Source of the DNA: Bacillota bacterium
Lineage (GTDB): Bacteria; Bacillota_A; Clostridia; Lachnospirales; Lachnospiraceae
Length of the DNA stretch: 41,061 bases
NCBI GenBank assembly: GCA_023443925.1
Contig: JAEZSL010000145.1
Coordinates: 1-41,061 of the forward strand
Direction: 5' to 3'
The first letter of the stretch is position 1. Every line of letters starts with the position of its first letter. The notes under the pieces are model-generated. The model had not been told where the DNA came from. It made no database searches and saw only the letters and a program-made list of their open reading frames with translations. Positions 26,488 through 33,798 of this stretch are shown piece after piece. The translations under genes and the position numbers were made by a program.

Positions 26488-28242
26488 ATGAGAAAAGATT
26501 ATTTGAAACGCTTTATTTCTGTTACGATGGCAGCAACTATTATTGCAGCCAGTCTGACAGGATGTGCCAAGACGGGGGAAAATTCCGGACCAAAAACGGA
26601 AACTGGCAGCACATCAGAAACGGAAACCGGCAAACCGGATACCTGGATTGCAGACCGTACGATTACCGTACAGGCCTATGTTGATGATATCGGATATTCC
26701 CTTCCAAAGGACATCAACAATACAGCTGTAATGAAAGAACTTACAAAACGCACCGGTATTAAACTGGATGTACAATATTCACCGGGGGACAGCGATGCAA
26801 CGGTTATGGCTTCCCAGTTAGCATCCGGCACAATTCCGGATGTCATTATAAGTTATCTGGATAACTCCACCAGACCGGAGTTCCCTTTACTTTTAAAGGC
26901 CGCTCAGGAAGAAATGTTTGTGGATGTTAAACCTTTTATGGAAAAATCCCAGGTATATAAACGCTATTTAGAAGATGGATATCTTCCTAACGATTCACAG
27001 AAAAACATTACCTTCCGTGAAGATTTTAACGGTGCGGCTTATCTGCTTCCGCTTTCCATCACTGCGGTAGACAGAACCCTGGAATATAACCCTCAGGATG
27101 CTTATATCGGAGGAATGTATATCCAGAAATCCATCGTAGATTCCTTAGGTATTGATCCCACAGCCATCAGAACCCAGGATGAATTTTACGATTTATTGGT
27201 AAAAATCAAACAGGGCGGCTTTAAGGATGCCAACGGCAATGACGTATATCCTTTAGGACCCAAGTTCTGGGGCGGTTCAGCAGATTCCTTAGGTTATGTC
27301 CTTAGAGGATTTAACTGGGGTGTAAGTGACGGATATAACATTACGGAAGACGGAACAATTAAACACGAAGCTGAGACAGACTATGTATTTGACAAAATTA
27401 ATTATGTCAGAAAACTTCTTGCGGAAGGCTTAATGAATCCTGAATTCTTTACCATGGACGCGACTCGTGCCGGTGAAGTATCCAAGACCAAAAATTCTGC
27501 GATTATAGCCGATGTTCATAACTATCAGGATGTTATTTATCAGTCAGAAGACTGGGTACCCCTTGGACCGCTTAATGATATTACCGGAGATAATGCAGAA
27601 GTCAGAAACGGTAAAGCTCAAAACGGTGTATGGGCAATTTCCTCCGAAGCAAAAAATCCGGAAGAGATATTTAAATTCTTTGATTATCTTTCAACGAAAG
27701 AAGGACAGCTTCTCTGCCAATATGGTGTAGAAGGTGAGAATTATACCCTTGTAGACGGCAAACCCGTTTTAACAGAAGATACGCTTGAGAAACTCAACAG
27801 CGGTGATACCGAATACCTGATCAACACAGTAGGTGCTAACTATGGCAATGCAGCTTGCGTATTTTTCGGCTTTATGCTGACTAATACGGATTATACCGCC
27901 GATTTCGGCGAAAGCCGTCCGGGTGCTGCCTCCAGTACAACCTTTAAAAGATCAATTGATCTTGCCACAGAGTATCCTCGTACGTTTAAATTGATTCCAG
28001 GCCTTAATGCAACTTCTTACTTGTCTACAGAATCTATGGCTAGTGTAAAGAGCCAGATGGATCTCCTTAACTATAAGGAAATGCTTGTACAGGCTATGTT
28101 CGCACCTTCTGATACAGAAGTGAAGAAGATTGTTGAAGCATTCCGTGCACAGTTAAAAGCTGCCGGAAACGATGAATTCAAAAATTATCTGAAAGAACTT
28201 TATGATGAAGATAATACCTCCATTAATTTTAATAAAAAGTAG
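26488..28242 (+). CDS. Sugar-binding lipoprotein of the ABC importer
   Basis: The start at 26488 is chosen because ACAGGAGAGAG lies just before it and a signal peptide begins there; this gives 584 residues. MRKDYLKRF plus a hydrophobic stretch leads to lipobox LTGC (Cys26). A Ser/Thr/Glu-rich linker (about 30-55) is followed by a large solute-binding protein fold of the LipO type, found with LplB/LplC permeases. It captures the oligosaccharide outside the cell. It follows the LplB gene by 56 nt and is separated from the LplC gene by a stable hairpin, which may keep its mRNA level higher than that of the second permease. Confidence 0.92.
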   Translation: MRKDYLKRFISVTMAATIIAASLTGCAKTGENSGPKTETGSTSETETGKPDTWIADRTITVQAYVDDIGYSLPKDINNTAVMKELTKRTGIKLDVQYSPGDSDATVMASQLASGTIPDVIISYLDNSTRPEFPLLLKAAQEEMFVDVKPFMEKSQVYKRYLEDGYLPNDSQKNITFREDFNGAAYLLPLSITAVDRTLEYNPQDAYIGGMYIQKSIVDSLGIDPTAIRTQDEFYDLLVKIKQGGFKDANGNDVYPLGPKFWGGSADSLGYVLRGFNWGVSDGYNITEDGTIKHEAETDYVFDKINYVRKLLAEGLMNPEFFTMDATRAGEVSKTKNSAIIADVHNYQDVIYQSEDWVPLGPLNDITGDNAEVRNGKAQNGVWAISSEAKNPEEIFKFFDYLSTKEGQLLCQYGVEGENYTLVDGKPVLTEDTLEKLNSGDTEYLINTVGANYGNAACVFFGFMLTNTDYTADFGESRPGAASSTTFKRSIDLATEYPRTFKLIPGLNATSYLSTESMASVKSQMDLLNYKEMLVQAMFAPSDTEVKKIVEAFRAQLKAAGNDEFKNYLKELYDEDNTSINFNKK

Positions 28243-28312
28243 ATAGAAAAAGACACTCTGCTTCTTATTTCACTTTACCTGACAAAAGTTTAAGAAATAA
28301 GATAAAGCAGTA

Positions 28313-28367
28313 AGTTATGAAGCAGGGGATAGCGGCAGGACGGATGTTTGCCGCTATCCTCATAACT
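28313..28367 (+). promoter_or_regulatory. Intra-operon hairpin between lipoprotein and permease genes
   Basis: A perfect 11-bp GC-rich stem (28327-28337 with 28349-28359) is extended by AGTTATGA / TCATAACT (28313-28320 with 28360-28367). No long T-run follows, so it fits an mRNA-stabilising or partial-attenuation role. Confidence 0.65.
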
Positions 28368-28445
28368 GATAAAAATTTATTATATCTCTATCCGGCTGCG
28401 GGTAAGTTAATTGCAGCAAACCTTAAAGAAAGGATATGAAAATCC

Positions 28446-29366
28446 ATGAAATCAAAAAGCGCTTCCTCAGGCAGTAAGATTAAAACAAGTCTGTCGGAAA
28501 AAATAATCCAGTCTATTATCTATCTTGTGCTAATTGTTTTATGTCTTCTTATACTTCTGCCTTGTATCAATGTTCTGGTTTTATCCTTTAATGAAGGCGC
28601 GGATGCTTCAAAAGGCGGCATCTATTTCTGGCCCAGGGCGTTTACATTGGCAAACTACAAGGAAGTTTTTGCCGACGGAAGTATTATGAATGCATATAAA
28701 ATAACCATTGCCCGAACAATTATTGGTACAATAGCCAGTCTGCTGGTTACTTCCCTGGCAGCCTATGCTCTAAAGGAAACAAAACTGCCTTTCCGTAAAA
28801 CAATCACAGTTCTTATTACCTTTACCATGTTATTCGGCGGCGGTATGATACCAACCTATATTCAGTATAACAAACTGCATCTTTTAAATAACTTCTGGGT
28901 TTATGTAGTTCCCAGTCTTGTAAGTGTTACTTACCTCTTAATGATGAGGACCTTTTTCGAAGGTGTTCCGGAAAGTCTGGAGGAATCTGCGAAACTGGAC
29001 GGCTGCGGGTATTTCAGGATTTATACAAAAATTATGCTGCCCTTAAGTAAACCGGTTATTGCCGTAGTAGGTCTTTATACGGCGGTTAATCACTGGAATG
29101 ACTGGTTTTCCGGTGCTTTCTATATGAAGTCCAGCGCTTTGTGGCCGGTTCAGACCGTACTGCAGCAGATGTTATCCAGGGCCATGGCTTCCCAGCAGGA
29201 AATTACCTCTGTGGGCCAGGCAATTGCTCACAGCGCTAATTCGGTAACCTCTGATTCCTTAAAAATGGCGGCAGTAGTGGTGACTACAGTTCCTATTCTC
29301 TGTGTATATCCTTTCGTTCAGAAATATTTTGCCCAGGGTGCCATGATTGGTGCGGTAAAGGGTTAA
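28446..29366 (+). CDS. LplC-like sugar ABC transporter permease
   Basis: This 306-residue second permease has about six membrane helices and the EAA loop EESAKLDGCGYFRIYTKIML. This class of CUT1 permeases (YtcP/LplC) pairs with LplB. It has a long external loop following helix one (FNEGADASKGGIYFWPRAFTLANYKEVF). AAAGAAAGG lies before the ATG. With the first permease and the lipoprotein it makes a complete importer except for the ATPase. Confidence 0.93.
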   Translation: MKSKSASSGSKIKTSLSEKIIQSIIYLVLIVLCLLILLPCINVLVLSFNEGADASKGGIYFWPRAFTLANYKEVFADGSIMNAYKITIARTIIGTIASLLVTSLAAYALKETKLPFRKTITVLITFTMLFGGGMIPTYIQYNKLHLLNNFWVYVVPSLVSVTYLLMMRTFFEGVPESLEESAKLDGCGYFRIYTKIMLPLSKPVIAVVGLYTAVNHWNDWFSGAFYMKSSALWPVQTVLQQMLSRAMASQQEITSVGQAIAHSANSVTSDSLKMAAVVVTTVPILCVYPFVQKYFAQGAMIGAVKG

Positions 29367-29429
29367 TTTAATGGAATATTCAGATGGGCAGACGGAGCGC
29401 AAAACCTGTGTAATACCGATTTGTCATAA

Positions 29430-29476
29430 TTTACTTTATGTAATATATCAGGTATAATATCCTTAGATATTATACC
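29430..29476 (+). promoter_or_regulatory. Promoter with overlapping inverted repeat before the kinase gene
   Basis: TTTACT (29430-29435) and TATAAT (29453-29458) are 17 nt apart. A perfect 11-bp inverted repeat with a 4-nt centre (29451-29476) covers the -10 and the start site, the position of a repressor operator. Confidence 0.5.
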
Positions 29477-29572
29477 GTGTCCAAGGATAAGTATACGGCA
29501 TAAAACGCCGCAAAGCGGTGTAATAGAACAGTAACAAATAGCAATAAATGGAGAACAGGAAGGAATAACAGG

Positions 29573-30517
29573 ATGGCAGATAAAAAGTGGGATGCATTTA
29601 TTTACGGTGATGTAAATGTGGATATTGTTATTCCCGGTGTGGAGCATTTACCCCTGCCGGGGCAGGAAGACGTGGTGGATATTATGGATACCTACGTAGG
29701 GGGAGGTGCCGTACTTTTTGCCCTGGGACTTGGTAAACTTGGTCTTAATCCGGTATTTCAGGGTTCCATCGGAGATGACTGCTACGGTAAGTTTATATTG
29801 GAAGAGTTTAATAAGACCAATACGGATAATTCCTTATTAGCCGTAAGCAAAACCAATAAAACCGGTATCTCAATCAGTTTTACCAATGAAAAAGACCGGT
29901 CATTTTTAACTTACAGAGGTACAAATTCAGAGATTGACTTAGACGTCGTGAGTCTTACCCAAGTACAAAAAGCCAGACATATCCATGTAACTGGATATGC
30001 CGGAAGCAGTAATCACGAGAAATACCTAAAGCTTTTTAAAAGTGTAAAAGAAATGAAGGGAACTACGATTTCCCTTGATGTGGGCTGGGATGATACGGAA
30101 GAATGGTATGAGGGTATCTATGAATTATTTCCTTATATTGATGTACTGTTTATGAATGAAACCGAAGCCATACATTACAGCAGAAAAAACAGTGCAGAAG
30201 AAGCAGCAGCAGATATTTCACAACATTGCAATATTGCTGCCATCAAGCTTGGCAAAAAAGGGTCCATAGCCTGCCGCAGCGGACAATTCTATAAGGCAGA
30301 TTCCTACAAAGTGACTGCGGTGGATACCACCGGAGCCGGAGACTCCTTTAATGCCGGATTTATCTATGGGTTCTTAAAGGATAAGGATATGCAGGAGTGC
30401 TTAAAATACGGCAATGGCTGCGGAGCATTATCCGTAACCCAATTTGGAGGAAACACCGGTTTCCCTACTGAAGCGGAATTACTTAAGTTTATAATAGATC
30501 AGGAAGAAAGGCAGTAA
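29573..30517 (+). CDS. PfkB-family carbohydrate kinase
   Basis: This 314-residue ribokinase-family enzyme has the PfkB signature DTTGAGDSFNAGF, with G254-A255-G256 as the anion hole and D257 as catalytic base. An N-terminal substrate region contains GDVNVDIVIPG and the Gly-rich YVGGGAVLFALGLGKLG. It phosphorylates a sugar or nucleoside with ATP; the substrate is not readable. It ends 4 nt before the GH4 gene, so the two are made together. It has its own promoter with an operator-like repeat. Confidence 0.92.
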   Translation: MADKKWDAFIYGDVNVDIVIPGVEHLPLPGQEDVVDIMDTYVGGGAVLFALGLGKLGLNPVFQGSIGDDCYGKFILEEFNKTNTDNSLLAVSKTNKTGISISFTNEKDRSFLTYRGTNSEIDLDVVSLTQVQKARHIHVTGYAGSSNHEKYLKLFKSVKEMKGTTISLDVGWDDTEEWYEGIYELFPYIDVLFMNETEAIHYSRKNSAEEAAADISQHCNIAAIKLGKKGSIACRSGQFYKADSYKVTAVDTTGAGDSFNAGFIYGFLKDKDMQECLKYGNGCGALSVTQFGGNTGFPTEAELLKFIIDQEERQ

Positions 30518-30521
30518 AAAT

Positions 30522-31877
30522 ATGAAAATTACGGTAATTGGCGGAGCAGGAGTAAGAACGGTTATTTTCATTAACGGACTTCTGAAACGTTATAAGGCTT
30601 TAAATATAGATAAAGTAGTACTTTATGATATCGACCAGGAAAAACTGGAGGTAATCGGAAAACTGTGCAGGCATGTAATCAAGCGCAATGGTAAGGATCT
30701 CAAACTGGAAACAGCAGAGAATGCTATTGATGCCATAAAAGGTGCCGATTATATCGTTACCACCCTTCGGGTAGGCGGTGACCATTCCCGCGTAGTAGAT
30801 GAAACCATAGCGCTTCAAAACGGTGTTATCGGTCAGGAGACGACAGGACCCGGAGGCTTTTCCATGGCATTGCGTACAATTCCGGTGCTGATGGAGTACT
30901 GCGAATTGATTAAGCAATATGCACCTGGCGCCTGGATCTTTAATTTCACCAACCCCTCGGGACTGGTGACCCAGGCATTAAGGAGTGCAGGATATGACCG
31001 TATTATCGGCATCTGTGATGCACCCAGCAGTACGAAATTCCGTATGGCAAATAATTTAAAAGTAGAAGAAAAAGATTTATATGTGGAGTTCTTTGGCTTA
31101 AATCATTTATCCTGGATCAGCAGCGTAAAAAAGGAAGGAAAGGAAATACTGCCGGAGTTATTGCAGGACGATTCCTTCTTAAATGAAGTTCATGAGTTTT
31201 CTATGTTTGACCCGGAATTACTGCGTTCCATCGGTTTCCTGCCCAATGAATACCTGTATTACTTCTACCACAGAGAAAAAGCTCTTGAAAATATAATAAA
31301 ATCCGGTGCCACCAGAGGCAAGACGATAGAAGCGGTTAATATACAAATGATGCAGGAATTAAAAGCAATGGATATGGAAGAAGACCCGGAAGGGGCACTG
31401 CAGACCTTCCTTTATTATATGGCTGTCAGGGAAAATTCCTATATGAGTATTGAAACCGGAAGTGATAAAAAAGAAGAAATTCTTAGAGGCAGCCTGGAAG
31501 TGCCGGACGGCATGGGATATGCCGGAGTTATGCTGGACTGCATCGAAGGACTTCAAAGTGATACCGGCAATTACCTGGTGTTATCCGTTGAAAACAATGG
31601 CTGTATGACAGGTCTTGAAGATAAGGATGTTATAGAAGTAACCTGCAAGGTATCAAAAGAAGGGATCAGGCCCGTACCCATCGGGGTAGTGCCGGAATCC
31701 TGCTATTTGTTGATCCGCATGATTAAATTATATGAAAAACTTACGGTAAAAGCCATTAATACAAAATCCAGGGAAACCGCCATACAGGCACTTACCCTGC
31801 ATCCCTTGGTTAATTCCTACTCACTGGCCAAAAAACTGACGGATGAATATGATGCGGCCTACGGCGGTATCTTTTAA
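30522..31877 (+). CDS. Glycoside hydrolase family 4 (6-phospho-glycosidase-like)
   Basis: This 451-residue NAD- and metal-dependent glycosidase has GH4 motifs: the Rossmann loop VIGGAGVRT (5-13), NFTNPSG (141-147), GICDAP with metal-binding C165, and GLNHLSW with metal-binding H195. GH4 enzymes cleave by oxidation-elimination and act on 6-phospho-glycosides, alpha-galactosides or glucuronides. The active-site pattern is closest to the 6-phospho-beta-glucosidase subgroup, but the substrate is not certain. It starts 4 nt after the kinase stop. The importer in this locus is not a PTS, so the phosphate would have to be added inside the cell, perhaps by the kinase (inference). Confidence 0.9.
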   Translation: MKITVIGGAGVRTVIFINGLLKRYKALNIDKVVLYDIDQEKLEVIGKLCRHVIKRNGKDLKLETAENAIDAIKGADYIVTTLRVGGDHSRVVDETIALQNGVIGQETTGPGGFSMALRTIPVLMEYCELIKQYAPGAWIFNFTNPSGLVTQALRSAGYDRIIGICDAPSSTKFRMANNLKVEEKDLYVEFFGLNHLSWISSVKKEGKEILPELLQDDSFLNEVHEFSMFDPELLRSIGFLPNEYLYYFYHREKALENIIKSGATRGKTIEAVNIQMMQELKAMDMEEDPEGALQTFLYYMAVRENSYMSIETGSDKKEEILRGSLEVPDGMGYAGVMLDCIEGLQSDTGNYLVLSVENNGCMTGLEDKDVIEVTCKVSKEGIRPVPIGVVPESCYLLIRMIKLYEKLTVKAINTKSRETAIQALTLHPLVNSYSLAKKLTDEYDAAYGGIF

Positions 31878-31926
31878 CTTTCAGAGTCTAAAATACAGTT
31901 ACTATTAATAAAATAATTTTTTTATT

Positions 31927-32008
31927 CTGTCCGGCAGCTTCTAAAAATTTCAGGATGTGTGATACTTGTAATTGTATAAACAGAATGGAATAGAGAAGCG
32001 CCGGACAG
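31927..32008 (+). other. Large inverted repeat after the GH4 gene
   Basis: A 16-nt arm (31927-31942) and a 15-nt arm (31994-32008) pair with a one-base bulge around a loop of about 51 nt. The right arm runs straight into an A-rich tandem array. It may end the kinase-GH4 transcript or mark an RNA processing site. Confidence 0.55.
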
Positions 32009-32098
32009 AAAATAATAGTCATTAAAAATAATAGTTATTAAAAATAATAGTCATGAAAAAATAGCCATAAAAAATAATAGTCAAAAAATAATAGTCAT
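32008..32098 (+). repeat. Tandem repeat, ~16-bp unit AAAAATAATAGTCATT, about six copies
   Basis: Successive units vary slightly (AGTTATT, AGTCATG, AGCCAT, AGTCA), and the last one ends about 30 nt before the GH125 ribosome binding site. Together with the preceding inverted repeat it fills the gap between the GH4 and GH125 genes; no other feature is seen. Confidence 0.8.
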
Positions 32099-32144
32099 AC
32101 AGTTTTAATTTATCGGAACAGTTTAAAAGAAAGGTATACAGCAT

Positions 32145-33425
32145 ATGCAAGAAAAACAACAACAGTTAAATCAGGCAGTGAGAGAGATTGCAGAAAAGAT
32201 CGGTCAATCCTTTAAAGACAATGAAAAGCTTTATCAGACCTTTATTAATTGTTTTGAAAGTACGGCAAAAACCACTACCAAATTCCTGGAGAACGGGGAG
32301 GCATTTGTATTTACCGGAGATATTGCCGCCATGTGGCTCAGAGATTCTTCCGCCCAGGTGGTCCATTATCTTCCCTTTCTGAAAGATTATCCGGTAATCG
32401 GGGATCTGGTACGGGGACTGATAAAAAGACAGATGCACTGCATCTTAATTGACCCGTATGCCAATGCCTTTAATGAAGAAGCCAACGGAAACTGCTGGGA
32501 AGTGGACATTACGGAATCGAATCCCTGGAACTGGGAGAGAAAGTATGAAGTGGATTCCCTGTGTTACCCCATCTGGCTGCTTCACGAATACTGGATCAGA
32601 ACAAAGGATGCTTCCGTATTTACTCAGGAGGTCAGGCAGGTTCTGGATATTATTATCGAACTCTGGAACAGAGAACAGAACCATGACAGGGACTCCAAGT
32701 ATTCTTTCATCAGACTTAACTGCCCGCCGTCAGATACCCTGACGAGAGACGGCAGGGGAGAACCTGCCGGATATACGGGCATGACCTGGTCGGGCTTCCG
32801 TCCCAGCGATGATGCCTGCAAGTACGGCTATCTGGTACCCTCGAATATGTTTGCGGCTGTGGTACTTGGATTTACGGAAGAGTTTGCGGATGAAATCTAT
32901 AAGGATAATAGCCTCAAAGAAAAAGCAGCAAGATTAAAAGACGAAATCAATCAGGGTATTAAGAAATATGCAATTCTCCATGATGAAGAGTTTGGGGATA
33001 TTTATGCTTATGAGACGGATGGTTTGGGGAATTATAACCTGATGGACGATGCTAATGTGCCCAGCTTGTTATCCATTCCCTGGCTGGGTTATACCAATGC
33101 AGGAGATGAAATTTACCAGAATACAAGAAGATTTATCTTAAGCAGCAGAAATCCCTATTATTATGACGGAACCTGTGCAAAAGGAATCGGAAGTCCTCAC
33201 ACCCCGGATCAGTATATCTGGCATATTGCCCTGACGATGCAGGGACTGACGGCTCAAACCAGGGAAGAAAAGGAAGGCATATTGGCCACATTGCTGGAGA
33301 CAGACGGCGATAAGCTGGTTATGCATGAAGGTTTTGATTGCAACAATCCCGGAGCTTATACCAGAGAATGGTTTGCCTGGGCCAATTCTTTATTTGCCCT
33401 GTTCGTAAGTGAATTGTATGCTTAA
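32145..33425 (+). CDS. GH125 exo-alpha-1,6-mannosidase
   Basis: This 426-residue protein is a family 125 glycoside hydrolase, a metal-independent inverting exo-alpha-mannosidase. Family motifs are [17 protein letters not shown] near residue 62, [20 protein letters not shown] with the likely acid Asp, [19 protein letters not shown], and [16 protein letters not shown] with the likely base Glu. The length is usual and there is no signal peptide, so it acts in the cytoplasm on imported mannosides. AAAGAAAGGT precedes the ATG. This is the best substrate clue for the locus: alpha-1,6-linked mannose as in N-glycans, yeast mannan or mycobacterial lipomannan. Confidence 0.93.
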   Translation: MQEKQQQLNQAVREIAEKIGQSFKDNEKLYQTFINCFESTAKTTTKFLENGEAFVFTGDIAAMWLRDSSAQVVHYLPFLKDYPVIGDLVRGLIKRQMHCILIDPYANAFNEEANGNCWEVDITESNPWNWERKYEVDSLCYPIWLLHEYWIRTKDASVFTQEVRQVLDIIIELWNREQNHDRDSKYSFIRLNCPPSDTLTRDGRGEPAGYTGMTWSGFRPSDDACKYGYLVPSNMFAAVVLGFTEEFADEIYKDNSLKEKAARLKDEINQGIKKYAILHDEEFGDIYAYETDGLGNYNLMDDANVPSLLSIPWLGYTNAGDEIYQNTRRFILSSRNPYYYDGTCAKGIGSPHTPDQYIWHIALTMQGLTAQTREEKEGILATLLETDGDKLVMHEGFDCNNPGAYTREWFAWANSLFALFVSELYA

Positions 33426-33718
33426 AACAGCCAACTATAAATGATGCTATCGCCTATGGCAGTGGACCCATCTGCAAGCAGATGGGTCATAATTTCATGC
33501 GGATTTTTCTGCAAAAGCCAAAAAACTGGCAGTGAAATTCCGGTATTATCCAAGTGTCTAGAAAGCGGCGGTGTCGGTTCCAACAGTGGTGGCCCTGAAT
33601 TGGCAGAAGGACTTCGGCTGAATGAGAAAGCAGTAAACTGGGAAATGGTATTTTTCATAAGCAATACCGGGAGATAATACTCCATAGTGAAGGTTGAAAG
33701 AAAATATAAAATATTGAA
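33426..33718 (+). other. Gap with inverted repeats, no convincing gene
   Basis: The region holds a copy of the shared hairpin (33445-33488) with stem TGCTAT / ATGGCA, then GT, then the 10-bp GACCCATCTG / CAGATGGGTC hairpin. A further GCCA / TGGC stem is followed by AGT near 33517-33533. A long-range complementarity CCGGTATT (33540-33547) / AATACCGG (33663-33670) spans about 115 nt. Frames of 78 and 102 codons cross it but have no binding site or family likeness. Confidence 0.5.
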
Positions 33719-33798
33719 AGGATGCCACACACGGATTCTTTCAACCTATTTATTTGTGGCAGTACCGCGCCGGCCTGCGGTATACAATGTGTGAAAAA
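33719..33798 (+). ncRNA. Shared structured leader, copy C (upstream of the 521-aa gene)
   Basis: GAAAGGA, TGCCACA (33723-33729), a variable ~25 nt, ATTTGTGGCAGTA with TGTGGCA (33755-33761), a hairpin TACCGC / GCGGTA (ending 33782), then CAATG and ATG at 33799. The 16-nt gap between hairpin and start codon is identical to copy A. The heptamers form a closing stem. A TATAAA (33706-33711) lies just upstream. Confidence 0.55.

Noticed and set aside
33441..33677. 78-codon frame between GH125 and the 521-aa gene
   Set aside because: It begins inside a hairpin region without a binding site, and the minus-strand frame over the same bases is equally long.
33754..33798. Upstream starts (33754, 33787) for the 521-aa protein
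   Set aside because: Both lie within the structured leader; alignment with the PHP leader supports 33799.
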